The notes: a model not told the origin generated them from the letters alone. Shown: positions 7,905 to 19,963, numbered from the stretch's first letter. The stretch: DNA of 64,000 nucleotides from Deltaproteobacteria bacterium (GCA_020632995.1 JACKEN010000019.1:31905-95904), one strand, 5' to 3'. Numbers and translations are program-made.

Positions 7905-8579
7905 TCAGGCGTTGACCTCGGCGGAGGTGACGTCGTCGATGTCATCATCATCATCATCGTCGTCGTCCTCCTCCTCTTCGGGGATCTCTACGGCCTCGGG
8001 CGGCTTGTGCTTCTTGAGGTAGGCCGCGACCTTGTCCTTGTTGGGCTCCAGCATCATGGTCATCTGGCGGCCCGCGAGGATCGGGTCCTTGGTGACCTTG
8101 GCCACCTCCTCCAGCGCCTCACCGACCTTGCGCAGCGTCTCGAGCCCGATCTCCGGGTAGGCCATCTCGCGGCCTCGGAAGCGCTGCACCACCATCACCT
8201 TGTAGCCCTCCAGCAGGAACCGGAGGGCCTGGTTGATGCGGATCCCGACGTCGTGCTTGTCGATCTTCACCGACCGCCCCAGGCGCACCTCCTTGACCTC
8301 GTTGGCCTTGTTGGTGACCTTCTGGGACTTCTTCTTGGACTGCTCGTACTTGTACTTGCCGTAGTCCATCACCTTGCAGATGGGCGGTCGCACGTCGGAC
8401 TTGATCTCCACGAGATCGAGCCCCGCCTCGCGCGCGATGGCCATGGCCTCGTCGCGGCTGATGACGCCTACCTGCTTGTTGTTGTGGTCGATGACGCGGA
8501 GCGGCGAGATCCTGATCTCTTCGTTCCGCCTCGGCTGCGGCTCACGCGATACCTTGCCGAAGTACTTTCTCCTGGGAAT
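7905..8579 (-). CDS. infC: translation initiation factor IF-3, ATT start, acidic C-terminal tail
   Basis: 224 residues from ATT at 8577-8579. IF-3 binds the 30S subunit and controls start-codon choice. The N-domain (RRNEEIRISPLRVIDHNNKQ, about 16-35) and C-domain (DKHDVGIRINQALRFLLEGY, then VVQRFRGREMAY) are typical. ATT is chosen because a strong AAGGAGG lies 6 bases before it and because infC genes commonly use AUU for autoregulation. In-frame TTG/GTG codons at 8612 and 8609 lie upstream of that ribosome site. The C-terminus carries an extra tail of about 35 residues with a Glu4-Asp9 run encoded by triplet repeats. Myxococcus xanthus IF3 (Dsg) also has a C-terminal extension, reported to matter for development. 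rpmI and rplT, usual downstream partners, are absent; a kinase gene follows. Confidence 0.95.
   Translation of the reverse strand: MPRRKYFGKVSREPQPRRNEEIRISPLRVIDHNNKQVGVISRDEAMAIAREAGLDLVEIKSDVRPPICKVMDYGKYKYEQSKKKSQKVTNKANEVKEVRLGRSVKIDKHDVGIRINQALRFLLEGYKVMVVQRFRGREMAYPEIGLETLRKVGEALEEVAKVTKDPILAGRQMTMMLEPNKDKVAAYLKKHKPPEAVEIPEEEEDDDDDDDDDIDDVTSAEVNA
7942..7977. repeat. triplet-repeat tract in infC
   Basis: On the plus strand this is TCA repeated about five times, then GTC and CTC triplets. On the coding strand it is read as Asp and Glu codons of the IF-3 acidic tail. Such tracts can change length by slippage without shifting the frame. Confidence 0.7.
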
Positions 8580-8585
8580 AACGGG

Positions 8586-8592
8586 CCTCCTT
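8586..8592 (-). promoter_or_regulatory. strong Shine-Dalgarno of infC
   Basis: AAGGAGG on the minus strand, 6 bases before the ATT codon at 8579. It fixes the unusual start, since the upstream in-frame TTG/GTG codons would place this ribosome site inside the gene. Confidence 0.8.
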
Positions 8593-8670
8593 TCATGGGG
8601 TGCCGACACCAACTGGGTGCGCGAGCGGCCCCTTCGGACCGGGTGGTGTTAGCAGAACCCGCAGAACACG

Positions 8671-11015
8671 TCATCTGCACAACGCGAGGGCGCGCTCGCG
8701 TGCCTTGGTGTGGACCTCGGTCTCCGCGCGGGTGATCCGCGTGACCTGCTTCCACTTGTCGCACGCCCCCGGATCGCCTCGCTGGCCGGCCAACTCCGCT
8801 TCCTGACTGAGAGTTTCAGCCTTGCGCTCCAGCCGCTCGAGCCCCGCCCGCACCTTGGGGTTGGTGGAATCCAGCTTGTAGCCGGACACCCAGCCCTGGA
8901 ACGCCTCCTCGAAGCGCCCCCGATCGAACATCGAGGCCCCCCGCTCCGCGAAGGCCTCCGACAGGCTCACCTCGAGCTCGCGACACAGGAACGAGGTCAC
9001 GGAGTCGGGGAGCAGCTCCTTCTCGCGCTTCTGCAGCTGCATGAGCATCGACCACGCGCGGTCCGGGTCGTTGCTGATCTCGGTGCGGGTCCGGGCGTAG
9101 CGCCGCTCCACGTCCCCGATCAGCTCCTCCTGCTGCGCCGCCCGGCGCCGGGTCTTGGCCGGGCCGCTCGCCGCGAGCTTGGCCGCGGTGCGCTTGGCCT
9201 TGGCCACCGCCCCCCGCGCGTAGGCCTGGGCGACCTTCGCGAGGTCCCGATCCCCGCCGTAGTGGGCGAGGATCGCCGCGTTCAGGGACTTCAGGTCGGT
9301 GACCCCCGAGCCCTCCCCCGCCCCCGCCGCGGGGGGCTCGTAGGGCACGAACTCCACGTTCTTCCTGCGCATCTTGCGCTCGAGCTCCCGGACCCCGGCC
9401 ACCGCCTCCTCGGACCCCGGCTCCAGCTCCAGCACCTTCAGGTAGCGCTGGTGGGCCCTCGGCCACCGGGCCCGCCGGGTGGCGTCCTGCCGGGCGCGCG
9501 CCAGCTCGTCCTCCACCGCCTGGGCCTTGATCTCCTGGGCCCGCGCTCGGGCCTCGGCCACCTGGGGGGCGTCGTCCGGGATCTCCGCCAACACCCGGTA
9601 GGCGCGGGCGAACTCCCCCTTCGCCATGTGGCGATCCGCCTGGGCGAGGGCCGCCTTGGCCTGGGCGTAGCGCTCCGCCTCCGCCCCGAGGACCCGGGCG
9701 TCGGCGTTGATCGGGTCCCGGGCCAGGAGCTCCGCCAGGCGCTCCTTCAGGCAGGAGTAGTCCCCCGCCTCCTTGCACACCCGGGCCGCGCCGAGCTTCT
9801 CGGCCACGAAGGCGTCGAAGTCGAAGTCCGGCGGGACCGGCGGGAGGTTCATCGGCAGCCCGAGCGCGTCCCGCCGCGTGTACGGCGAGGTCGCGGTCCG
9901 CACCGAGGCCAGGGTTGGGGTCGCGGGCGACGGCGCCGCGGCGGGCGGCGCTGCGGGCGGGGCGGTACGGCGGCGCGCGCGGCCGGCGGGCGGCGGGGCG
10001 GGCGGCGGGGCAGCGGGCGGCGGCGCGGTGGGATCCGCGGTTCTGACCGCCGGCGCCACCGCGGGGTCCTCGGGCGCGGCCGCGCCCGCGTCGGCCGGCG
10101 GGTCCGCCAGGGCCAGGAGCTTCCCCGCCGCGCCCGGGAGGCTGCCGCGGGACCGCAGGTAGTAGAGGGCGCCGCCCGCCACCGCCGCGGCGGAGATCAA
10201 GCCGGCCAGCCCCAGGCTCAGCCAGCGGCGCCCACCCGCGGTCGCGACCGCCTTGGGCCGCGCGCGAGTCTCAACCGGCCCCACCGCCCGACCGGCCAGG
10301 AGCTGCGGGAGCCGCACGTCGAAGCTGACGTTGCCGATCTTGAGGACGTCCCCGTGGGCCAGCTCCGCCATGTCCACCCGGACGTCGTTCACGCTGATGC
10401 CGTTGGAGGAGCCGAGATCGGTGACGGTCACCCGGTCCCGGGCGAACACCAGCCGGGCGTGCTGGCGGGAGACCGAGCCGTCGAGGATCGGGACGTCGCA
10501 CTCCTCGAGCCGCCCCACGATGTTCTCGCCCCGGTGGAGCACGAAGACGCGCCCCCGGGCCGGCTCGTCCCGGCCGATGAGGCGCGGGAGATCCTCCTCC
10601 ACCGCCGGGGCGGGGCGCTCCACCACCTTGGCGGGGCGGGTCCTGGCCACGTCGCCGGCGAGGGACGCCGGCTCGGCGGGGCGATCCCGGTCCGCCACCG
10701 AGCCGGAGACGGCGGGCTCGGTCGGCTTGAGGGCGACGTAGAAGCCGCCCACCCGGACCTTGTCCTGGGGCCCGAGCCGCGCCCGCTTGTCGATCTTCTC
10801 GCCGTTGAGGCGGACCCCGTTCGCGCTGCCCAGGTCGAGGACCCAGGGCACCCCGTCCTCCACCACGAAGGCGGCGTGGCGCCGGGAGACCTTCTTGTCG
10901 TCGACCCGGATGTCCGCGCTCTCGTCCCGACCGATGACGATGGTCGAGGTCCCCAGCGGGACCTCGCGGACGTCGCCGTTGGGCGCGCGGATGATGAGGA
11001 AGACGCGGTCGGACA

Positions 11016-11016
<1 letters not shown>
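8671..11016 (-). CDS. double FHA-domain membrane protein with helical repeats
   Basis: 781 residues. Two FHA phosphothreonine-binding domains are clear. FHA1 (about 1-98) has IGRDESADIRV, VSRRHAAF and LGSANGVRLNG. FHA2 (about 145-245) has GRLEECDVPI, SVSRQHARL and LGSSNGISVND. Both keep the Gly-Arg, Ser-Arg-x-His and Ser/Ala-Asn-Gly residues that bind pThr. After a short linker there is one membrane span (WLSLGLAGLISAAAVAGGALYYL, about 265-290), then a Pro/Ala-rich segment and a long TPR-like helical region to the end. It probably sits in the inner membrane and docks phosphorylated partners through its N-terminus. The start ATG overlaps the stop of the FHA-CpaF-like gene by one base (TGATG), which suggests translational coupling. 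Confidence 0.88.
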
Positions 11017-13208
<2,192 letters not shown>

Positions 13209-13265
13209 GGCGTCTGGTCGGGCGGAGTGTAGCAGACCGCCCGCCGGCCACAAGTTGCCGACCCG

Positions 13266-15419
13266 CTAGCGGAACACGTTGACGATGAAACCGGTCGATC
13301 TGGAGCGCAGGAGGAGCAGATCCCTCGATCCGGGGAAGCTCGTGACCCAGCCCCCCGCGATCGGGAGCCAGACCGTGTCGTACGGGACCGAGTTCACCAC
13401 CTCCGTGACGGTGGCGGCGACACCCCGAAGCTCGTTGTCCCCGAGGTTCGCCCGGACGAGCGTCGTGGGGGTCACCGCGAGCTCCACCCCCGAGCACTGA
13501 CGCACGATCTCACCCGGCAGGCAGGTGGTGTCCGACGTGCAGGTCGAGGCGCAGACCCCGGGGCAGGAGATCCCCGTGATATCGCTGGTGCTCGCGCAGC
13601 CCCGGCCCGACCCACAGTCCGTGTTGGAGGCGCACCGCCGGCCCTCGGTGCCCTCCAGGCAAGAGAACCCGGAGGCGCTGGCCAGGGTCAGGCCGAGGTC
13701 GGTGGGCAGACCGTCCGCGCGGGTGTCGATCCGGGCCGCCTGCTGGCCGCTGGGGCCGTCGACGACCGGGACCCTGGCCTGGATGCCCGTGATCGTCTCG
13801 TTCGACACCTGCTGGAGGACCGCCTCCGCCCCCGCCGGGTAGACCTCGACGAGGGTCGCGGCCAGCACCGCGTCCACGTGGCAGGCCACGTCGTCGAGGG
13901 CCGCCGTACCCTCCGCGAAGTCCACCAGCTGGAGCACGAGGCGCTCCCGGAACACCTCCTCGACGGTGGCGTGGGCGTAAAGCTCGACGCTCGCGTCGGG
14001 TCGGTCGGCGCAGGCGGGGAGGAAGAGCTGGATCAGCGCCTCGTCTCCGGGCACGACCAACCGCTCCAACATGTCGGTCACCTCGGGCACCGCCAGCGCC
14101 ACCTTGCCGGTGTCATCCAGCACCGTGACCTCCGCGCTGCGGCTGCGCACGAGGTCGCCCCGGTAGACCGCTCGGTAGACCGCGGCAGACGGGCGCTCGA
14201 CCTGGATCAGGCCCGGACAGGCGGGGTCGGTCCCCTCGGCGCCCACGCACCAAAGGACGGACTCGGCCGCGCACTCCCGGATATAGGACGGGTCCGCCTC
14301 GCCCGAGTTCCGCAGCATCGCGGACAGATAGGCCTCGGCTTCGCGCTGGGGCACGAGGTCATCACCCACCAGGAACCGGGCGGTGCCATCGAGCAGGACC
14401 AGCTGCACCACCGGCAGCGTCTCGCCCGTCGTGATCGTCAGGCCGGGGAACGTCGTCACGGCGCCCTGGGCGCCCGCCACCACCATCAGCGGCATGTCGA
14501 TCCGGCCAGGCACCTGCCCGCGCTCCTCGAGCGGCGTGTAGGGCGAGGGGTAGTCGCGGGTGGACACCGTGCCGTCGGCCTCCACCACCATCACCGAGGC
14601 GCGATCCAGGCGCAGGGCGAGAGCGCGGCCGTCCTTCACCGGGACGACCCGGGAGATGGGGCCACCCACGTCCACCTGGCGCACGTCGAGAGCCCCCGAG
14701 GCCGTGCTCACCACCGCGAGGTTGCCAGGGGAGGCCGCCTCGTCGGCCAGGGCCACCATCAGCACACCCGGGCTGGTCTGGGCCATCTGCCGAGGCGCAG
14801 GGCCGACCACCACCTGGTCGACCAGGGTCGCGGACACCGGATCGTGGGTGACCTCGAGCAGGGCCAGCACGCCCTCGCCCCCGAGCACGTCGAAGAGCAC
14901 CGCGACCTCGTCGACCGCGCTCCCCGGGGTCAGGACCTCGACGTCGACCGGGACGCCGTCGATCCCGAGGGCCGAGAGCGGCACCGTCCCGAGGAGCTCG
15001 TTCGAGGGCTCGGTGGCGTGAGACTCGATGGACGTCGCCCCCACCACCGCCTGCACGTGCAGCCCACCCACCTCACCCGTCGCGTCCTTCCAGCTCGGGG
15101 ACAGCACGAAGAGGCGGTCCTGCCCCTCGACGTAGGCGAGCTCCGTCGGGAGCCCGCGCGCCGGGATCACGAGCGGGAAGTACACCGCCGGCCCCAGGGC
15201 GAACGCGGAGCGGAGCGCCCCCTCGGAGTCGAGGGAGAACTGCTGCAGCCGCACCCCCTGGGCCTCGCTGTCCGCGATGAAGAGGTCCTCCCGGCTGGCG
15301 CTCCGGGGCACCACGGCGAGGCCGACCGGGCGCTCCATCACCCCTGTGGCGTCAGGAGTGTTGCTCTGGCAGCCCCAGGTGAGGAGCAGCCCCAAGTACA
15401 GCGTACGGGACCTCATCAC
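13266..15419 (-). CDS. large lipoprotein, probable beta-propeller, unknown function
   Basis: 717 residues. The N-terminus MMRSRTLYLGLLLTWGC ends in a lipobox-like Cys17. The body is a long series of short beta-strand segments with Asp/Gly turns (for example QDRLFVLSPSWKD and DGRALALRLDRASVMVVEAD), suggesting a propeller. A Cys-rich patch near 600-655 contains CLEGTEGRRCASNTDCGSG and CPGVCASTCTSDTTC, probably disulfide-bonded. It overlaps the upstream lipoprotein gene by 4 bases (ATGA), and both encode related-looking architectures, so they probably work together at the cell surface. No enzymatic motif was recognised. Confidence 0.72.
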   Translation of the reverse strand: MMRSRTLYLGLLLTWGCQSNTPDATGVMERPVGLAVVPRSASREDLFIADSEAQGVRLQQFSLDSEGALRSAFALGPAVYFPLVIPARGLPTELAYVEGQDRLFVLSPSWKDATGEVGGLHVQAVVGATSIESHATEPSNELLGTVPLSALGIDGVPVDVEVLTPGSAVDEVAVLFDVLGGEGVLALLEVTHDPVSATLVDQVVVGPAPRQMAQTSPGVLMVALADEAASPGNLAVVSTASGALDVRQVDVGGPISRVVPVKDGRALALRLDRASVMVVEADGTVSTRDYPSPYTPLEERGQVPGRIDMPLMVVAGAQGAVTTFPGLTITTGETLPVVQLVLLDGTARFLVGDDLVPQREAEAYLSAMLRNSGEADPSYIRECAAESVLWCVGAEGTDPACPGLIQVERPSAAVYRAVYRGDLVRSRSAEVTVLDDTGKVALAVPEVTDMLERLVVPGDEALIQLFLPACADRPDASVELYAHATVEEVFRERLVLQLVDFAEGTAALDDVACHVDAVLAATLVEVYPAGAEAVLQQVSNETITGIQARVPVVDGPSGQQAARIDTRADGLPTDLGLTLASASGFSCLEGTEGRRCASNTDCGSGRGCASTSDITGISCPGVCASTCTSDTTCLPGEIVRQCSGVELAVTPTTLVRANLGDNELRGVAATVTEVVNSVPYDTVWLPIAGGWVTSFPGSRDLLLLRSRSTGFIVNVFR

Positions 15420-16924
15420 GGGCCCTCCTTCTCGCCCTCGGGGTTGATGTCGCGGCCGAGGCGGGCCACCACCTCGTGGTGGCGGGGGTCGGGGTCGGTG
15501 ATGTCCAGCACCGCCAGGGTGCTGTTGGAGAAGTTGGTGACGAAGGCGTAGGCGTTGCCCTGCCCGTCACTCGCGAAGGCCACCTGGGTGGGCGAGGCGA
15601 GCAAGGGGACCTGCACAAGCTGGCCGTCGAAGCTCCTCGTCCCCACCCCGTTGACCTTGTGCACGAGGGTCGGCTCGTCGGTGGAGACGTCGACGATCCA
15701 GACCGTGTCGCGGCGGATGTCCGGGACGTACAGGAGGTGGTTCCCGGCCGGGTCGATGCGCAGGCTCGGCTTGCCCAGCTCCTCGCCGACCTCGATGACG
15801 CTGACCAGCCGGAGCTCGTCGCCGGTGGGATCGATCACCGCGATGCCGGAGTTGTAGGAGTCCGCGGTCTCCTGGAACCGGAGCGACACGTAGAAGCGCG
15901 CGCGATCCGCGTCGAAGACCATCCCCCGGGTGGCGAGGGCGGCGGCGGTCGTGCCGAGGTTCACGAAGTTGTCCGCGGTGTCGTCGAGGCTGTACGCGCC
16001 GTCGCTCTCCCGCATCCGGAACGCGCTCATGGTGAGGTTGGTGGTGCGGCGGGCCCCGAGCAGCACCACGGTGCCCTCGGCGTCCCCGGGCGTCAGCCCC
16101 AGGTACCCGGCAGGCAGGAACTGCACCCCGGTCGCGCCCCCCAGCAGGTAGTCCTGGACGTTGACGGGGTTGGGCAGGGCGTCGGGCTCCCCCGACTCCA
16201 CCCGCTCCGCGAACCCCTTCAGGTTCACGGTCGTGATCGACTGGCGGTACACGCTCGACGAGTCGACCTGCGAGCGGAGGTGGGCCACCACCGCCAGCGG
16301 CACCTGCGCCGTGGTGGTGAAGGCGGTGACCGAGAACGGGTCCTGGTTGCCGGTGCTGACGCTGCGGATCTCGGGACAGTCGAAGCGGGCCGGGGGCTCG
16401 GGCGCGGTGCCGCAGCTGAGCGGCATCGCGTCACCGGGCTTGTAGTCGAGCATCGTGAGGTAGTTGCGGCCGCGGCTCGGGACCAGGACGCGGCGCACCG
16501 CCCCGGTCCCGGTGAAGCCGGTGATCGCCTCGGTGAGTACGATGTCGCCCGCGAACTGATCGATCCGCAAGCTGCCCAGGTGGGCGGCCCCGAAGTCCTC
16601 GACGAAGTGCACCTGGCTCCGGTCGGCGGGGATGAGTCCGATCAGGGCCGGCACGTCGAAGGCGTGGATGCGCCCCGCGTTGTAGCGCTGATCGAAGTTG
16701 GTGCTCACCGCCAGCAGGCGGTTCGCGCCGGGCTCCACCAGGAGCGCGTGCGGGAAGTAGAGCTGACCATCGGGCGGGGTCACGCCCGGGATTTCATCGG
16801 CGCAGCCCGCGAGCAGGCCGAGGCCCAAGACGAGGGCCCCGGCCCGAAGACGGGTCGAGATCAGCCCTGCAGCTTGGCCTGGGCCGCGGCGAGGCGCGCC
16901 ACGGGGACACGGAACGGGGAGCAC
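15416..16924 (-). CDS. beta-propeller-like lipoprotein
   Basis: 502 residues if GTG 16924 is the start. A hydrophobic stretch ends in the lipobox LLAGC (about residue 40). The start is uncertain: GTG 16924 overlaps the ppdK 3' end by 64 bases and gives a long n-region, while a CTG at 16865 overlapping the ppdK stop would give a normal-length signal peptide. The mature protein has repeated strands such as NRLLAVSTNF, YLTMLDYKPGDAM, FYVSLRFQE, HLLYVPDIRRDTVWIVDVS and YAFVTNFSNSTLAVLDI, which look like YVTN/NHL-type propeller blades. The last one is a classic propeller blade. It is co-transcribed with the 717-residue lipoprotein downstream. Function is unknown; it is probably outer-surface attached. 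Confidence 0.75.
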   Translation of the reverse strand: MLPVPCPRGAPRRGPGQAAGLISTRLRAGALVLGLGLLAGCADEIPGVTPPDGQLYFPHALLVEPGANRLLAVSTNFDQRYNAGRIHAFDVPALIGLIPADRSQVHFVEDFGAAHLGSLRIDQFAGDIVLTEAITGFTGTGAVRRVLVPSRGRNYLTMLDYKPGDAMPLSCGTAPEPPARFDCPEIRSVSTGNQDPFSVTAFTTTAQVPLAVVAHLRSQVDSSSVYRQSITTVNLKGFAERVESGEPDALPNPVNVQDYLLGGATGVQFLPAGYLGLTPGDAEGTVVLLGARRTTNLTMSAFRMRESDGAYSLDDTADNFVNLGTTAAALATRGMVFDADRARFYVSLRFQETADSYNSGIAVIDPTGDELRLVSVIEVGEELGKPSLRIDPAGNHLLYVPDIRRDTVWIVDVSTDEPTLVHKVNGVGTRSFDGQLVQVPLLASPTQVAFASDGQGNAYAFVTNFSNSTLAVLDITDPDPRHHEVVARLGRDINPEGEKEGP

Positions 16925-19527
16925 GACACGTAGTCCAGCCCGATCTTGTGGCAGAAGGCCACAGATTTCGGCTCTCCGCCGTGCTCTCCGCAGATCCCGA
17001 GCTTGAGCTTGGGCTTCACGGAGCGGCCCTTCTGGGCCGCCATCTCGACCAGCAGGCCCACCCCGGTGGTGTCGAGGACCTGGAAGGGCTCCGCCTCCAG
17101 GAGGCCGTCGTCCACGTACTGAGGCAGGAACCGGCCCGCGTCGTCCCGGGAGAGGCCGAACGCCATCTGGGTGAGGTCGTTGGTCCCGAACGAGAAGAAC
17201 TGGGCGTGCTCCGCGATCTTGTCCGCGGTCAGGGCGGCCCGGGGGATCTCGATCATGGTCCCGACCATGTACTCGACCTTGCGGCCCTGCTCCTCGAACA
17301 CCCGCTGGGCCACGCGGTGGACCATGTCCACCATGACCTTCAGCTCCTTCGCCTCGGACACCAGCGGGATCATGATCTCGGGCAGCACGTGGATGCCGGC
17401 CCGCTCCACGTTCACCGCCGCGGTCAGGATGGCCCGGACCTGCATCTCGTAGATCTCGGGGTGCACGATGCCCAGGCGGCAGCCGCGCAGGCCCAGCATG
17501 GGGTTGAACTCATGCAGGGCCTGGGACCGGGCCCGGATGGTCTCCGGGTCACGGCCGATGGCCTTCGACACCATCTCGACCTCCTCCTCGTCGCGGGGGA
17601 GGAACTCGTGCAGCGGCGGATCGAGCAGGCGGATGGTCACCGGGAGCCCGCGCATGGCCTCGAAGAGCCCCTCGAAGTCGGAGCGCTGCATGGGCTCGAG
17701 CCGGGCCAGGGCGGCCCGCCGGCCGGCCTCGCCGTCGGACAGGATCATCTCGCGCATGACGTTGATGCGGTCCGGGAGGAAGAACATGTGCTCCGTGCGG
17801 CACAGCCCGATGCCCTCGGCCCCGAAGCGCCGGGCCTGCTGGGCGTCGGCCGGGGTGTCGGCGTTGGTGCGGACCTTGAGGGTGCGGATCTCGTCCACCC
17901 AGCCCATGAGCTCGTCGAACTCCTGGGAGCCACCGGCCTGCACCGTGGCCACCTCGCCCAGCATCACCTCACCGGTGGCGCCGTCGATGGTCACCATGTC
18001 GTCGTGCTTGATCCGGTTGCCGCGGGCCACGAAGGTCTCGGCCTCGTAGTCGATGTTCAGCTCGCCGCAGCCCACCACGCAGGGGCGGCCCATGCCGCGG
18101 GCCACCACCGCCGCGTGGGAGGTCATGCCGCCGCGGGACGTCAAGATGCCTTGCGCGTAGTGCATGCCGGAGACGTCCTCGGGGGAGGTCTCGATGCGGA
18201 CCAGGATGACCCGCTCGCCCTTCTTGCCCCGCTCCTCGGCCTCCTCGGAGTTGAACACCACGCGGCCGGTGGCCGCGCCGGGGGACGCGGGCAGGCCCTT
18301 GGCCACCACCTGGCGGTTCGCCGCCGGGTCGAGCATCGGGTGCAGGAGCTGGTCGACCTGGGCGGGCGACACGCGCATCACCGCCTCGGGCTTGTCGATG
18401 AGGCCCTCGTGGACCATGTCGACCGCCATCTTCACCGCGGCCCGGGCGGTGCGCTTCCCGTTGCGGGTCTGCAACAGGTACAGCTTGCCCTGCTGGATGG
18501 TGAACTCCAGGTCCTGCATGTCCTTGAAGTGGGTCTCGAGCTTCAGCCGGATGGCGTCGAGCTCCTTGTAGACCTCGGGCATCTCGGTCTGCAGGGTCGG
18601 GCCCGACTCGCCGCCGCTGTCGTTGATCGGCTGCGGGGTCCGGATGCCGGCCACCACGTCCTCGCCCTGGGCGTTGTTGAGGTACTCGCCGAAGAAGCGC
18701 TTCACGCCGTCGTTCGGGTCGCGGGTGAACGCAACGCCGGTTGCACAGCCGTCACCCAGGTTACCGAACACCATGGCCTGCACGTTGACCGCGGTGCCGA
18801 TGTCGCCGGGGATGCCGTTGAGGTGCCGGTAGGCCTGCGCGCGGGGGTTCTGCCAGGAGCGGAACACCGCCCGCACCGCCTCGAAGAGCTGGGCCCACGG
18901 ATCCTGCGGGAACTCGTGCGGGGTGAGCTGCTTGATGAGGCCCTTGTACTCGTCGGCCAGCTCGGACAGCGCCTGCGCGTCCAGCTGGTTGTCGAGCTCG
19001 ACCTCGCGGCTGCGCTTCTTGTTCGCGATCGCGACCTCGAAGGGATCCACCGCGTGCTTCGACTCGGGCTTCATGCCCAGCACCACGTCGCCGAACATCG
19101 CCACGAGGCGGCGGTAGCTGTCGTAGGCGAAGCGCGCGTCGCCGCTCTTCTCGGCCAGGCCCTTCACCACCACGTCGGTGAGGCCGAGGTTGAGGACGGT
19201 GTCCATCATGCCGGGCATCGAGAACTTGGCGCCCGAGCGCACCGACACCAGGAGCGGGTTGGACGGGTCGCCGAACTTCGCACCCAACAGCGCCTCCATC
19301 TGCCCCACCGCGGTGCGGATCTCGTCCTCGAGCCCGCTCGGTAGCTGCCCGCCCTGCTCGTAGTAGGCAGTGCAGACCTCGGTGGTGATGGTGAACCCTG
19401 GGGGTACCGGCAGTCCCAGGTTGGTCATCTCGGCCAGACCGGCGCCCTTGCCGCCGAGGAGGCCCTTCATGGACCCGGTGCCATCGGCCTTGCCATCACC
19501 AAAGAAATAGACGCGCTTGTTCGACAT
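16861..19527 (-). CDS. ppdK: pyruvate, phosphate dikinase
   Basis: 888 residues, full length for the family. The enzyme interconverts pyruvate + ATP + Pi and phosphoenolpyruvate + AMP + PPi. The N-terminal ATP-grasp domain starts with KGLLGGKGAGLAEMTNLGLP (21-40). The phosphohistidine domain carries GGMTSHAAVVARGMG with His471. The C-terminal PEP-binding barrel ends with CGEHGGEP (about 846-853), which includes the catalytic Cys. All key residues are present. It is the first gene of a long minus-strand run, and two lipoproteins follow with overlapping or near-overlapping frames, which is an odd pairing for a central-metabolism enzyme. Direction of the reaction cannot be told from sequence; PPDK often supplies gluconeogenic PEP. 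Confidence 0.97.
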   Translation of the reverse strand: MSNKRVYFFGDGKADGTGSMKGLLGGKGAGLAEMTNLGLPVPPGFTITTEVCTAYYEQGGQLPSGLEDEIRTAVGQMEALLGAKFGDPSNPLLVSVRSGAKFSMPGMMDTVLNLGLTDVVVKGLAEKSGDARFAYDSYRRLVAMFGDVVLGMKPESKHAVDPFEVAIANKKRSREVELDNQLDAQALSELADEYKGLIKQLTPHEFPQDPWAQLFEAVRAVFRSWQNPRAQAYRHLNGIPGDIGTAVNVQAMVFGNLGDGCATGVAFTRDPNDGVKRFFGEYLNNAQGEDVVAGIRTPQPINDSGGESGPTLQTEMPEVYKELDAIRLKLETHFKDMQDLEFTIQQGKLYLLQTRNGKRTARAAVKMAVDMVHEGLIDKPEAVMRVSPAQVDQLLHPMLDPAANRQVVAKGLPASPGAATGRVVFNSEEAEERGKKGERVILVRIETSPEDVSGMHYAQGILTSRGGMTSHAAVVARGMGRPCVVGCGELNIDYEAETFVARGNRIKHDDMVTIDGATGEVMLGEVATVQAGGSQEFDELMGWVDEIRTLKVRTNADTPADAQQARRFGAEGIGLCRTEHMFFLPDRINVMREMILSDGEAGRRAALARLEPMQRSDFEGLFEAMRGLPVTIRLLDPPLHEFLPRDEEEVEMVSKAIGRDPETIRARSQALHEFNPMLGLRGCRLGIVHPEIYEMQVRAILTAAVNVERAGIHVLPEIMIPLVSEAKELKVMVDMVHRVAQRVFEEQGRKVEYMVGTMIEIPRAALTADKIAEHAQFFSFGTNDLTQMAFGLSRDDAGRFLPQYVDDGLLEAEPFQVLDTTGVGLLVEMAAQKGRSVKPKLKLGICGEHGGEPKSVAFCHKIGLDYVSCSPFRVPVARLAAAQAKLQG
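18731..18744. repeat. GCAA-N6-TTGC palindrome, copy 3
   Basis: Exact copy with centre CGCCGG, within the ppdK coding region. Confidence 0.75.
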
Positions 19528-19729
19528 CTCGAGGTTCCTTCCAGGGTGCGTCGCCGCGCCTCTCGGGGGCTCGCTTCTCCCGAGCGGCGGGGTAGCACGG
19601 GGTCATTCACGCGGCAATATCAAGCCCTTGGCCCAAATGGGGGTCCCGGGGGCATGCGCGCGCAAGGTCCCGGTGTTGTTGACCCGGTGGCGATTTACGC
19701 CCCGCCGACAGTGCGCATCATGCTGGCAC

Positions 19730-19963
19730 ATGAAGAACCCTGGCTTGGCCGCTGTCCTCTCCTTCCTGCTCCCGGGCGTGGGGCAGATCTACAACGGGTA
19801 TTTCCTCCGGGGCCTGTTCTGGCTGGTCGTCACGCCCGGCCTCTGGATTGGCACCGGGGGCGTCCTGGGCTGGGTCTGCCACCTCGCTTCGTCCTACACC
19901 GCCTACAAGAAGGCGGAGGAGCTCAACGAGGGTGCCTACATGGCCCTACCCTACACCAGCTGA
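19730..19963 (+). CDS. small two-span membrane protein, TM2-like motif
   Basis: 77 residues from ATG 19730. The motif PGLAAVLSFLLPGVGQIYNG followed by a second hydrophobic stretch (LRGLFWLVVTPGLWIGTGGVLGWV) matches small TM2-like membrane proteins widespread in bacteria, where PGxGQxYNG marks the turn between spans. The C-terminal tail is short and polar (YKKAEELNEG). Function is unknown. It diverges from ppdK with about 200 bases between the starts. An open frame continues upstream to 19517, but this ATG begins exactly at the conserved motif. Confidence 0.7.
   Translation: MKNPGLAAVLSFLLPGVGQIYNGYFLRGLFWLVVTPGLWIGTGGVLGWVCHLASSYTAYKKAEELNEGAYMALPYTS

Noticed and set aside
7942..7977. Short repeats in infC considered as a CRISPR or other array
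   Set aside because: They are contiguous codon triplets without spacers, encoding an acidic tail.
16948..19344. Long plus-strand frame opposite ppdK
   Set aside because: His/Leu/Gly-rich translation with no recognisable fold, exactly antisense to a well-conserved enzyme.
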